Origin: an uncultured Enterobacteriaceae bacterium
Lineage (GTDB): Bacteria > Pseudomonadota > Gammaproteobacteria > Enterobacterales > Enterobacteriaceae
Reading direction: 5' to 3'
DNA: 53,797 nt
Assembly (NCBI GenBank): GCA_936920625.1
Contig: CAKZHC010000042.1
Coordinates: forward strand, 1-53,797
This document shows, one piece after another, positions 8,440 through 16,571 of this stretch (within the stretch, counting starts at the first letter, position 1; every line of letters begins with the position of its first letter). A program made the translations under genes and the position numbers. Below the pieces are notes generated by a model that saw only the letters and a program-made list of their open reading frames with translations, did no database searches and was not told the DNA's origin.

Positions 8440-9970
8440 TCGATCCTTCTGTAGGCTCGTCATTTATTAGATTATCAGTGCCCTTACGCGAGGGGGCAGG
8501 CCTTGCCATAATTGCCAGTTCATCCCAGATAGCATCGATACGAGCGGTGACAGCTAAATCCTTTTTGATTGGGCGCCCCCATTCACGCAACGTTTCTCCC
8601 GGCCACTTATTAGTAGCGTCCATTCCCATTTTTGACCCCAGCCCAGAAACAGGTGAAGCAAAATCGAGATAATCTATTGGCGTGTTTTCAACCATAACCG
8701 TATCTCTGGCCGGGTCCATTCGGGTAGTCATCGCCCAGATAACATCATTCCAGTCACGTGCGTTAATGTCATCATCACAAACGATGACGAATTTGGTATA
8801 CATAAATTGTCGCAAAAATGACCAGATTCCCATCATCACTCTTTTAGCATGGCCAGCGTACTGCTTTTTTATGGTCACAACCGCCAGACGGTAAGAACAT
8901 CCTTCCGGCGGTAGATAAAAATCAACAATTTCTGGAAATTGTTTTTGCAGGATTGGGACGAAAACTTCATTGAGCGCCGCACCCAGTATTGCTGGTTCAT
9001 CGGGTGGACGCCCGGTGTAAGTTGAATGATAGATTGCATCATTCCGCTGAGTGAGATGTGTCACCGTGAAGACGGGGAATGAAGCCGTTTCATTATAATA
9101 GCCCGTATGATCACCATAGGGGCCCTCAGGTGCCATTTCACCGGGTTCTATATATCCCTCCAGTATAATCTCAGCACCAGCCGGGACGTCCAGATCATTA
9201 GAGAGACACTTCACCACTTCCGTTTTGGTGCCGCGCAGCAAACCTGCAAAAGCATATTCGGATAGCGTGTCAGGCACAGGGGTTACTGCACCGAGTATTG
9301 TGGCCGGGTCTGCGCCCAATGCAACAGCGACTGGAAAGCGCTCACCCGGATGGTGTTGACACCATGTCTGAAAGTCGAGCGCACCACCCCGATGAGAGAG
9401 CCAGCGCATTATCAGCTTGTTTTTTGCAATCACCTGCTGACGATAAATGCCAAGATTCTGGCGCTCACGCTGCGGTCCACGGGTAATGGTCAGGCCCCAT
9501 GTGATAAGCGGGGCGGCATCCTCCGGCCAGCATTGCATGACTGGGATGCGGCGCAAATCTACCTCCTCGTTTCGCCAGACCTGCTGCTGACAGGGAGCAC
9601 TGCGCCGCCTTTTAACAGGCATATTCAGCACCTGTTTCCACTGCGGCATCTTCTCAATGAAATCACGAAAACCACGAGGTGGCTCTGGCTCTTTAAGAAA
9701 AGCCAACAGCTTACCGACGTCCCGCAGAGCGCTGGTATCCTGCCGCCCCATGCCTAATGCTACACGCCGGACAGAGCCAAACAGATTGCAAAGCACGGGC
9801 ATTGAGTACCCCTTAGGATTTTCAAATAACAGTGCCGGCCCCCCCGCACGCAGGGTACGATCAGCAATTTCTGTCATTTCCAGATAAGGGTCTACAGGGT
9901 AATCGACTCGCTTTAACTCTCCGCGTTGTTCAAGCACCGTGATGAAATCGCGCAAATCGTGGTAATTCAT
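8420..9970 (-). CDS. ubiD: 4-hydroxy-3-polyprenylbenzoate decarboxylase
   Basis: A 516-residue prenylated-FMN decarboxylase of ubiquinone synthesis. It removes the ring carboxylate of 3-octaprenyl-4-hydroxybenzoate using the cofactor made by UbiX. The block APEGPYGDHTGYYNE (about residue 285) carries catalytic acids of the UbiD family, and IVCDDDINARDWNDV and SPVSGLGSKMG are also conserved. E. coli UbiD is 497 residues. This one has about 18-20 extra C-terminal residues (KGTDNLINDEPTEGSNDN), whose codons overlap the fre start. Upstream, where rfaH is expected, there is no gene. Confidence 0.95.
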   Translation of the reverse strand: MNYHDLRDFITVLEQRGELKRVDYPVDPYLEMTEIADRTLRAGGPALLFENPKGYSMPVLCNLFGSVRRVALGMGRQDTSALRDVGKLLAFLKEPEPPRGFRDFIEKMPQWKQVLNMPVKRRRSAPCQQQVWRNEEVDLRRIPVMQCWPEDAAPLITWGLTITRGPQRERQNLGIYRQQVIAKNKLIMRWLSHRGGALDFQTWCQHHPGERFPVAVALGADPATILGAVTPVPDTLSEYAFAGLLRGTKTEVVKCLSNDLDVPAGAEIILEGYIEPGEMAPEGPYGDHTGYYNETASFPVFTVTHLTQRNDAIYHSTYTGRPPDEPAILGAALNEVFVPILQKQFPEIVDFYLPPEGCSYRLAVVTIKKQYAGHAKRVMMGIWSFLRQFMYTKFVIVCDDDINARDWNDVIWAMTTRMDPARDTVMVENTPIDYLDFASPVSGLGSKMGMDATNKWPGETLREWGRPIKKDLAVTARIDAIWDELAIMARPAPSRKGTDNLINDEPTEGSNDNISL

Positions 9971-10518
9971 AATTTCTCTTTGATCAGGGTTTCATGTTTT
10001 TTATTATAAAAAGGGAGCTGGGCAGGCGATATCATCGCTGACAGGTAAAAAACCATCCCGCTGTCCTTGTTTGGTGAATAACAGAACCAGAGCGATGCTA
10101 AGTGTCGTCACATTTGATCCCAGTCTGAACTGCATTACAATAGCCGGCCCGATAGGGAGAGGCGTCAGTCATTTTATCTTCGCGCTAATATCTTTTTGAT
10201 AACATTTTATAAAAATCACCCGCATTACTCAGACTGGGATTTGATTATCAGAACCCACACTAAATTGTAAGATTAAGGTGACCTCACCTCTTCAGGCCTT
10301 TTTTGCCTGCCAGTAACTTCACCAAACCCCACAGTGAAACCAGGAAAGTCGTTTAGTAAGCCAGTTATGCGTAATAGTTATCACCAGCAATTCAAAAGAT
10401 AAACAAGGGCAGCCCCCTCAATCATCTGAAACAAACCAGGCAATTAGCATCACATATCAAAAATTTTTTCTCTCAGTTCTGACAACTAAGTATGATCATT
10501 ATCAGACAGCCCGTTAAA
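9971..10518. other. Gene-free stretch where rfaH is expected
   Basis: No credible reading frame is seen in these 548 bases. In the usual enterobacterial order rfaH lies next to ubiD, and no RfaH-like sequence could be recognised on either strand by eye. Two structures are visible. One is a perfect 12-base inverted repeat (ATCCCAGTCTGA at 10117-10128, its complement at 10229-10240). The other is a compact palindrome AGGTGACCTCACCT at about 10276-10289, followed by CAGGC-CTTTTTT-GCCTG, which may be the hemB terminator. Confidence 0.6.
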
Positions 10519-11541
10519 TTAGCGAATAGTGCTTTCATCATGCAGCCACTGCGCTACGCGTTTAGTAAAATAGCTTAGTATGCCGCTGGCTCCGGCACGT
10601 TTAAAACAGAGCAGTGATTCCATGATTGCTGGTTTTTCCTCCAGCCAGCCGTTGTTGATTGCCGCCATATGCATGGCATATTCTCCTGATACCTGATAGG
10701 CGAAGACAGGTACGCCAAAGCCATCTTTTACACGACGAATGATATCAAGATAGGGCATCCCTGGTTTCACCATGACCATATCTGCACCCTCTTGCAAATC
10801 CTGAGCCACTTCCTGAAGTGCTTCATCACTATTTGCCGGGTGCATTTGATAGGTCTTCTTATCTCCCTTTTTTAGATTGCCGGAAGAACCAATTGCGTCA
10901 CGATACGGACCGTAATAGCAGGATGCATATTTGGCTGAGTAAGCCATGATTTGTGTATTAACCATATTGCGGCTCTCCAGCGCAGTGCGAATTGCCTGAA
11001 TTCGGCCATCCATCATGTCACTGGGTGCTACAATATCAGCACCAGCCTCAGCATGTGAGATCGCCTGCAATACCAGAAGTTCTCTGGTAGCATCATTGAT
11101 AACATAGCCCTGCTCATCGATAACTCCATCCTGACCATGAATAGTATAGGGGTCGAGTGCGACGTCAGTCAGCAGCCCTAATTCAGGTACCGCATCTTTT
11201 AGCAGGCGAATAGTGCGCTGGATCAACCCATCCTGATGCCAGGCTTCCTCACCTTTAAGCGATTTTTTATCATCTTCGATGGCCGGAAACAGCGCTATTG
11301 CAGGAACACTGAGACGAGCAAGCGTTTCCGCTTCCTTTAGTATTCGATCGCATGTCATGCGATAAATCCCTGGCATTGAGGGAACTTCCTGCTGCTTATT
11401 ATGACCCTCCATAACAAATACCGGGCAGATCAAATCATCTGTCGTTAACTGATTCTCAGCGGTCAGGCGACGACTAAAATCGTGGCAGCGGGTACGGCGT
11501 AACCGCCGTTCCGGGAAAATTCCCGGAAATACAAAACTCAT
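10519..11541 (-). CDS. hemB: Delta-aminolevulinic acid dehydratase, non-zinc-cysteine type
   Basis: A 340-residue porphobilinogen synthase that condenses two 5-aminolevulinate molecules in tetrapyrrole synthesis. The Schiff-base lysines are in MAYSAKYASCYYGPYRDA (Lys204) and MVMVKPGMPYLD (Lys259). Where E. coli HemB has a Cys-rich zinc site, this protein reads DVALDPYTIHGQDG (126-139). That is the Asp-containing, Mg-dependent form known from Pseudomonas. The N-terminal FPERRLRRTR arm also fits that class. A GGAG ribosome site precedes ATG 11541. Position next to tatC differs from E. coli. Confidence 0.95.
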   Translation of the reverse strand: MSFVFPGIFPERRLRRTRCHDFSRRLTAENQLTTDDLICPVFVMEGHNKQQEVPSMPGIYRMTCDRILKEAETLARLSVPAIALFPAIEDDKKSLKGEEAWHQDGLIQRTIRLLKDAVPELGLLTDVALDPYTIHGQDGVIDEQGYVINDATRELLVLQAISHAEAGADIVAPSDMMDGRIQAIRTALESRNMVNTQIMAYSAKYASCYYGPYRDAIGSSGNLKKGDKKTYQMHPANSDEALQEVAQDLQEGADMVMVKPGMPYLDIIRRVKDGFGVPVFAYQVSGEYAMHMAAINNGWLEEKPAIMESLLCFKRAGASGILSYFTKRVAQWLHDESTIR

Positions 11542-11628
11542 TTTTCGTTCTCCAACGTTTACTGGCTATTAGGCCCTCTAAACTGGCACGAATACTCGTC
11601 CGCGCCATCCTCTGCCTGGCTAAACAGC

Positions 11629-11648
11629 AACCGCCCTGACGGGCGGTT
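11629..11648 (-). terminator. Hairpin downstream of tatC
   Basis: AACCGCCC (11629-11636) and GGGCGGTT (11641-11648) form a perfect 8-base stem with a TGAC loop, 32 bases past the tatC stop. The following T tract on the minus strand is weak (GCTGTTT), so termination may be only partial. It sits where tatD would begin in E. coli. Confidence 0.55.
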
Positions 11649-11680
11649 AGTAATCTTACTGGCTGTAGCTGAGTGAGTAA

Positions 11681-12445
11681 CTAGCTCTTTGGTGCAGGTT
11701 GCGGCGCTTCATCATCAAAACAGCGAGCCTTACCCACATAGAAGTGTGAAAAGAGCACCCCTATCTCAAATAACAGATACATAGGCACCGCCATTAGTAT
11801 CTGTGATAATACGTCAGGTGGTGTCAGAAACATGGCTATAACAAAAACACCTACCAGAACATAAGCGCGTTTTTGTTTTAGCTCCGCGGCCGACGTTACA
11901 CCAGTCCAGCATAAAAGCACAATCGCAACCGGCACCTCAAACGAAACACCAAAAGCCATGAACATTATCATGACAAAATCAAGATACCGGGCAATATCCG
12001 GCATGAAAGTCACACCTGCGGGTACGGTTTTCGAGAAATAACCGAATGCGAGAGGAAAAACTACGAAGTAAGCAAACGCCATCCCGATATAGAACAGTAA
12101 TGTACTGGAAAACAGCAGTGGAATGACCAGATTACGCTCATGACGATAAAAAGCTGGTGCTACAAACGCCCAGGCCTGATATAAAATCAATGGTATCGCC
12201 AGAATAACTGAAACCATCGCGGTGAGCTTCATTGGCGTCAGAAGTGGCGAAGCAACACCAGTCGCGATAATTGTGCCACCATGGGGTATCTGTTTCAGCA
12301 GCGGTGCTGCAATCAGCTGATAGATATCGTTAGCAAAGTAAATTAAGCACAGAAAAATAACCGCCACTGCAATAATACAGTTGAGCAGACGCCTGCGTAA
12401 CTCAATCAAGTGGCTGATGAGCGGTTGAGTATCTTCAGTAGCCAT
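11681..12445 (-). CDS. tatC: Sec-independent protein translocase TatC
   Basis: A 254-residue inner-membrane protein with six membrane segments; with TatB it is the twin-arginine signal receptor. The cytoplasmic N-terminus LISHLIELRRRLLN, FYRHERNLVIPLL (with the conserved Glu of the first cytoplasmic loop) and FLTPPDVLSQ are all present. The length is close to E. coli (258). It starts 2 bases after the tatB stop in the order tatA-tatB-tatC. No tatD follows; a strong hairpin and then hemB come instead. Confidence 0.96.
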   Translation of the reverse strand: MATEDTQPLISHLIELRRRLLNCIIAVAVIFLCLIYFANDIYQLIAAPLLKQIPHGGTIIATGVASPLLTPMKLTAMVSVILAIPLILYQAWAFVAPAFYRHERNLVIPLLFSSTLLFYIGMAFAYFVVFPLAFGYFSKTVPAGVTFMPDIARYLDFVMIMFMAFGVSFEVPVAIVLLCWTGVTSAAELKQKRAYVLVGVFVIAMFLTPPDVLSQILMAVPMYLLFEIGVLFSHFYVGKARCFDDEAPQPAPKS

Positions 12446-12447
12446 AA

Positions 12448-12966
12448 TCAGCGCTCATCGATAGTTGATGACGAAGGGATGTTATCAGATGAAACACTCT
12501 CTTTTTGGGACACGTCGCCCGGAGCAGTTTTCATTTTCACAGCATTATCTTGCCTGTCGGAAACTGCCTGATAATCACCATCTTTAAGGGTAACATCTGC
12601 AATCGGTATTCCTGGCTCTGTACTGCCAGAAATATCATTGGCATTTATTTGCTTACCTTTTTCAGGCTCGCCCAGATAACGACTCTTTAGCGATTCGCCA
12701 GCATATTTGAGTTTCTCCACTGAGGCTGTTAGTTCATCAGAATTCATGCCCGCTTTGCTAGCCTGCTCAACTTTTTTTATACCGTCCTGTAGCTCCTGCA
12801 ATTTCATCTCCTGTATCAGCTCATTCTGAACATTCGCCGCCAGTGAGCGCAGAGCACGGATCCAGCCCATCGCGGTTTTAATCACAACCGGCAGCCGTTC
12901 GGGGCCCAGAACCACCAGACCGATAACCAGGACCAATAATATTTCACTAAAACCAATGTCGAACAC
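12448..12966 (-). CDS. tatB: Sec-independent protein translocase TatB
   Basis: A 172-residue protein with one N-terminal membrane helix (MFDIGFSEILLVLVIGLVVLG), the hinge Gly-Pro in LVVLGPERLP, and a long charged amphipathic region. It partners TatC in recognising twin-arginine signals. The C-terminal tail is Asp/Ser/Lys-rich and low in complexity, as is usual for TatB. It lies 3 bases downstream of tatA and 2 bases upstream of tatC. Confidence 0.95.
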   Translation of the reverse strand: MFDIGFSEILLVLVIGLVVLGPERLPVVIKTAMGWIRALRSLAANVQNELIQEMKLQELQDGIKKVEQASKAGMNSDELTASVEKLKYAGESLKSRYLGEPEKGKQINANDISGSTEPGIPIADVTLKDGDYQAVSDRQDNAVKMKTAPGDVSQKESVSSDNIPSSSTIDER

Positions 12967-12969
12967 GGT

Positions 12970-13221
12970 TTATACCTGCTCTTTGTCTTTTTTAGTCTCC
13001 TCTTTTTGAGGTTGCTGATGATGCACTACACGTGAATTGAAGTCAGCATCCTGCACTGCATTTTTCTCTTTGTCATCATCATCACTGATTGCCTTTTTAA
13101 AACCTTTCAGCGCCGCACCTAAGTCGGTACCCAATGTGCGTAATTTTTTAGTACCAAAGAGCAAGACGACAATAACTGCCACCATTAATAGATGACCTAA
13201 ACTTAAACCACCTGACATCAT
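12970..13221 (-). CDS. tatA: Sec-independent protein translocase TatA
   Basis: An 83-residue pore-forming subunit of the Tat system. It has one membrane helix (HLLMVAVIVVLLFG), the FGTKKLRTLGTDLGAALKGF amphipathic helix with the conserved FG hinge, and an acidic DDDDKEKN patch followed by a Lys/Gln-rich tail. It is the first gene of the tat cluster. ubiB ends 116 bases upstream, so the tat promoter probably lies in 13222-13336. Confidence 0.95.
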   Translation of the reverse strand: MMSGGLSLGHLLMVAVIVVLLFGTKKLRTLGTDLGAALKGFKKAISDDDDKEKNAVQDADFNSRVVHHQQPQKEETKKDKEQV

Positions 13222-13336
13222 TTACCTCTCTAGTATAAAGAATGCTCATCCTGCATATATAGCTGCACTATCACCACAGATGACGACGGTTTTACATCAA
13301 TAACAATTTATAAAACATATTTGTGTTTTTGCGTCA

Positions 13337-14974
13337 CTATCGTGCCCGGCGCCAGCCAGCCAGCCATGCCAGCACTCCTCCGGCAATAAACAGAACTGGC
13401 CACAGACCGGGGTCGGGGCGACCAATCAGCAAGGCGGTACCACTTAGCAGAAGTGTCGCTCCAATACCGAATAAAAATCGGGTCTGATTATGGCGGATGT
13501 GATTAACATTAAGATCTTCTGCTAGTTTGTTGACGCTATGTTGTAACATTTTATGTTGACACAGACTATCATAGAATAGTTCGGGAAGCTCCGGCAGTTT
13601 TTCTGCCCAAAATGGTGCTTTTTCTTTCAGCCCACGCATTACAGCAGGAAAACCAACCTGCTCTTTAATCCATCGTTCCAGAAATGGCTTAGCGGTTTTC
13701 CACAAGTCAAGCTGTGGGTAAAGCTGCCTTCCAATCCCTTCAATATAGAGCAATGTTTTTTGTAATAGTATTAATTGTGGTTGCACTTCCATATTAAACC
13801 GCCGGGCCGTATTGAACAAATTGAACAACACATGACCAAACGATATTTCTGCCAGTGGTTTCTCAAAAATCGGTTCACATACAGTGCGAATGGCAGATTC
13901 AAAATATTCCAGATTAGTATCGGCAGGCACCCAGCCTGAACTGGCATACAGCTCTGCTACCTTACGATAATCGCGATTAAAAAATGCGATGAAGTTCTCA
14001 GCCAGATAGCGCTTATCACCTTTGTTGAGCGAACCGACTATCCCAAAATCGATGCTCACGTATTGCGGGTCTTGTGGATGCTCGCGGCTGACAAAAATAT
14101 TGCCCGGATGCATGTCTGCATGAAAAAAATTGTCACGAAACACCTGAGTGAAAAACACTTTAACACCGCGCTCAGCGAGTAATTTCAGGTTAATTCCATT
14201 CCGCTCAAGCGCCGCCGCATCAGACACGGGGATACCATAGATTCGCTCCATGACTAACATGGTTTCGCTACAATAATCTGTATAAACCTCTGGTATATAT
14301 AATAAATTACTGTTCTGAAAATTGCGCCTTAACTGAATGGCATTAGCCGCTTCTCTCATCAGATTCAGTTCGTCAAGCAGCGTCTTTTCATAATCAGCTA
14401 CGACTTCTACCGGACGAAGACGTCGCCCATCGGGAAGGAGGCGTTGAATTAAACGCGCCAGACGATATATAAGCTTCATGTCGGCTTTAATAACAGGAAC
14501 GATATCAGGACGGATAACTTTTATAACAACCTGCTGACCATTGGCTTTTAATGTTGCCGTATGCACCTGCGCAATGGAAGCAGAAGCTAGCGGTGTTAAT
14601 TCAAAATCATCAAACAATGATGTAACTGGAGCACCCAGAGAAAGTTCAATTTGCTGCCGGGCTTTGTGACCATCGAAAGGAGCAACACGATCCTGTAACA
14701 TCATCAGCTGGTCAGCAATATGTGGAGGAAAAAGATCGCGGCGGGTGGACATCATCTGCCCAAATTTTATCCATACCGGGCCAAGTTTTTCTAGCGCCAG
14801 ACGCAGGCGTTCCCCCAACGGCTGCTGCGGGTGCCTGTTCGGTATCCAGAACAGACACTTGCGCCACAAGCGCAGCAGCAACGTAATTCGTATACGCGGG
14901 ATAAGCTCGTCCAGACCATAGCTTAGAAAGACGTGGACAATAGCGTAGAGACGACGAATTTCTCCGGGCGTCAT
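13337..14974 (-). CDS. ubiB: Ubiquinone biosynthesis regulatory ATPase/kinase UbiB
   Basis: A 545-residue member of the atypical ABC1/ADCK kinase-like family, needed for ubiquinone synthesis. The signature KFGQMMSTRRDLFPPH (about 68-83), the Ala-rich loop PLASASIAQVHTA, the catalytic-loop region FFHADMHPGNIFV and SIDFGIVGSL are visible. Two hydrophobic segments at the C-terminus (from about 500) anchor it in the inner membrane. It overlaps ubiJ by 4 bases (ATGA), indicating translational coupling in ubiE-ubiJ-ubiB. Confidence 0.96.
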   Translation of the reverse strand: MTPGEIRRLYAIVHVFLSYGLDELIPRIRITLLLRLWRKCLFWIPNRHPQQPLGERLRLALEKLGPVWIKFGQMMSTRRDLFPPHIADQLMMLQDRVAPFDGHKARQQIELSLGAPVTSLFDDFELTPLASASIAQVHTATLKANGQQVVIKVIRPDIVPVIKADMKLIYRLARLIQRLLPDGRRLRPVEVVADYEKTLLDELNLMREAANAIQLRRNFQNSNLLYIPEVYTDYCSETMLVMERIYGIPVSDAAALERNGINLKLLAERGVKVFFTQVFRDNFFHADMHPGNIFVSREHPQDPQYVSIDFGIVGSLNKGDKRYLAENFIAFFNRDYRKVAELYASSGWVPADTNLEYFESAIRTVCEPIFEKPLAEISFGHVLFNLFNTARRFNMEVQPQLILLQKTLLYIEGIGRQLYPQLDLWKTAKPFLERWIKEQVGFPAVMRGLKEKAPFWAEKLPELPELFYDSLCQHKMLQHSVNKLAEDLNVNHIRHNQTRFLFGIGATLLLSGTALLIGRPDPGLWPVLFIAGGVLAWLAGWRRAR

Positions 14975-15573
14975 CTCGCCTCCATCTTATTCAGCCGCTG
15001 CTCCAGTTCAGTGATTCTGTTCGCCAGCGCATTTACCTCATCCTCAAACCACGTCACTTTAAGCTCCCCAGGCGCCAGACGCCACTCTTCGGTGACAGCT
15101 TCACTAAAATAGCGCTGCTTGAGATGCAGATCTCGCATTAAAGCGTAACCGATTGTTTTAGCAGCCTTTCCCAGACCATTAGCTACTATATCACCTACCC
15201 ATGGTGCAAGGTATTCAGCGGGGTCCAGCTCTGCCAGCTCAATAAGCGCGCTAAAGTGCTGAATGACCTGTAGATCGCCCTCAACATCGAGCTCACCACT
15301 GCGAATGAGCCTGGTCAATTGTTGTCGTTCAAGGATTTTTTTCACCGTGCTGATTTTAAGGGATACTGTGCAGTCTGCCTGTGCGACCGGGTTACTCACG
15401 ACATTCAGATGTTGCTCACTAAATAATAGAATAATCGGTGTGGCAACCCCCTCAAAATTCAGTGCCAGACTACGGCCTGCGAGGCGCTGCCGCGCTGCTT
15501 TCAAGGCTCTGTCGCGATATAAAATATGATTGAGTACCTTGTTAAGACCTGCTAGTAATAATGGCGAAAACAT
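14971..15573 (-). CDS. ubiJ: Ubiquinone biosynthesis accessory factor UbiJ
   Basis: A 200-residue protein (E. coli 201) with an N-terminal SCP2 lipid-binding domain and a C-terminal coiled coil (ANRITELEQRLNKMEAR). It helps assemble the soluble Ubi complex and presents prenylated intermediates. Characteristic segments are RQQLTRLIRSGELDVEGDLQ and TEEWRLAPGELKVTWFEDEV. It starts 15 bases after ubiE and overlaps ubiB by 4 bases. Confidence 0.93.
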   Translation of the reverse strand: MFSPLLLAGLNKVLNHILYRDRALKAARQRLAGRSLALNFEGVATPIILLFSEQHLNVVSNPVAQADCTVSLKISTVKKILERQQLTRLIRSGELDVEGDLQVIQHFSALIELAELDPAEYLAPWVGDIVANGLGKAAKTIGYALMRDLHLKQRYFSEAVTEEWRLAPGELKVTWFEDEVNALANRITELEQRLNKMEAR

Positions 15574-15588
15574 GATGAGCTTCCCGGC

Positions 15589-16344
15589 TTAGAATTTAAA
15601 TCCACGGTGCAACGCTACAATTCCACCTGTCAGGTTGTGATAACTAGTATTTTCAAACCCTGCGTCCATCATCATCTGCTTTAGTGTTTGCTGATCTGGA
15701 TGCATACGAATTGATTCGGCCAGATAACGGTAACTCTCTTCATCTTTTACCACCAGTTTGCCGATTAACGGCAGAATGTGAAATGAATAGGCATCGTAAA
15801 CTTTGCTGAGTGAGTCAAAAACTGGTTTTGAGAACTCCAGCACTAAAAGACGCCCACCCGGTTTCATTACCCGAAACATCGAGGAGAGTGCCTTTTCTTT
15901 ATCTGTTACGTTACGCAGACCAAAAGAGATGGTGATAACGTCAAACGTATTGTCGGCAAATGGCAGGGCTTCAGCATTGGCCTGAAGATAGCTGATGTTA
16001 CCCAGCGCCCCCTTGTTACGGAGCTTATCACGCCCTGTTTGCAGCATCGAGCTGTTGATATCAGCCAGCACAACGCGGCCACTTTCTCCAACGATACGTG
16101 AAAATTTTGCGGCTAGGTCGCCTGTTCCACCCGCCAAATCGAGCACTTTCTGGCCAGGGCGTACTCCACTACAATCGATGGTAAAACGCTTCCAGAGACG
16201 ATGAATACCAAACGACATCAGGTCATTCATCAGGTCATATCTGGCCGCCACAGAGTGAAATACATCGGCAACCATCTCTGCCTTTTGATCCCTTAGCACC
16301 GTGCGAAACCCAAAATGTGTTGTTTGTGGATTGTCTTCTGCCAT
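15589..16344 (-). CDS. ubiE: Ubiquinone/menaquinone biosynthesis methyltransferase UbiE
   Basis: A 251-residue class I SAM-dependent C-methyltransferase used in both ubiquinone and menaquinone synthesis, identical in length to E. coli UbiE. SAM motif I is VLDLAGGTGDLAAKF; NTFDVITISFGLRNV and RVMKPGGRLLVLEFSKP are classic UbiE segments. ATG 16344 (MAEDNPQTTHFGFR) was chosen over a TTG eight codons upstream because it matches the family start and has GCAGG upstream. It is the first gene of ubiE-ubiJ-ubiB. Confidence 0.95.
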   Translation of the reverse strand: MAEDNPQTTHFGFRTVLRDQKAEMVADVFHSVAARYDLMNDLMSFGIHRLWKRFTIDCSGVRPGQKVLDLAGGTGDLAAKFSRIVGESGRVVLADINSSMLQTGRDKLRNKGALGNISYLQANAEALPFADNTFDVITISFGLRNVTDKEKALSSMFRVMKPGGRLLVLEFSKPVFDSLSKVYDAYSFHILPLIGKLVVKDEESYRYLAESIRMHPDQQTLKQMMMDAGFENTSYHNLTGGIVALHRGFKF

Positions 16345-16571
16345 CTGTTTGCCTGCGGACTGTTTCAAGTGACCTGGTACATGAGTGTATCAAACTCCTG
16401 CCATTGGAGCACCTGACTAAAGGAGTGGATTGTCGATTTACCGTAGCCGGCTCACCATCACGTAGCAGTGGTCAGCAGCAGATCACTTTGCGCTGCCAGA
16501 GTCCCAGTCACGCGGCTGACGGCTCTTTAGGCCCGCCCAGCCATCCTGCAGGAAATAAAAAAGGGGAGTAA

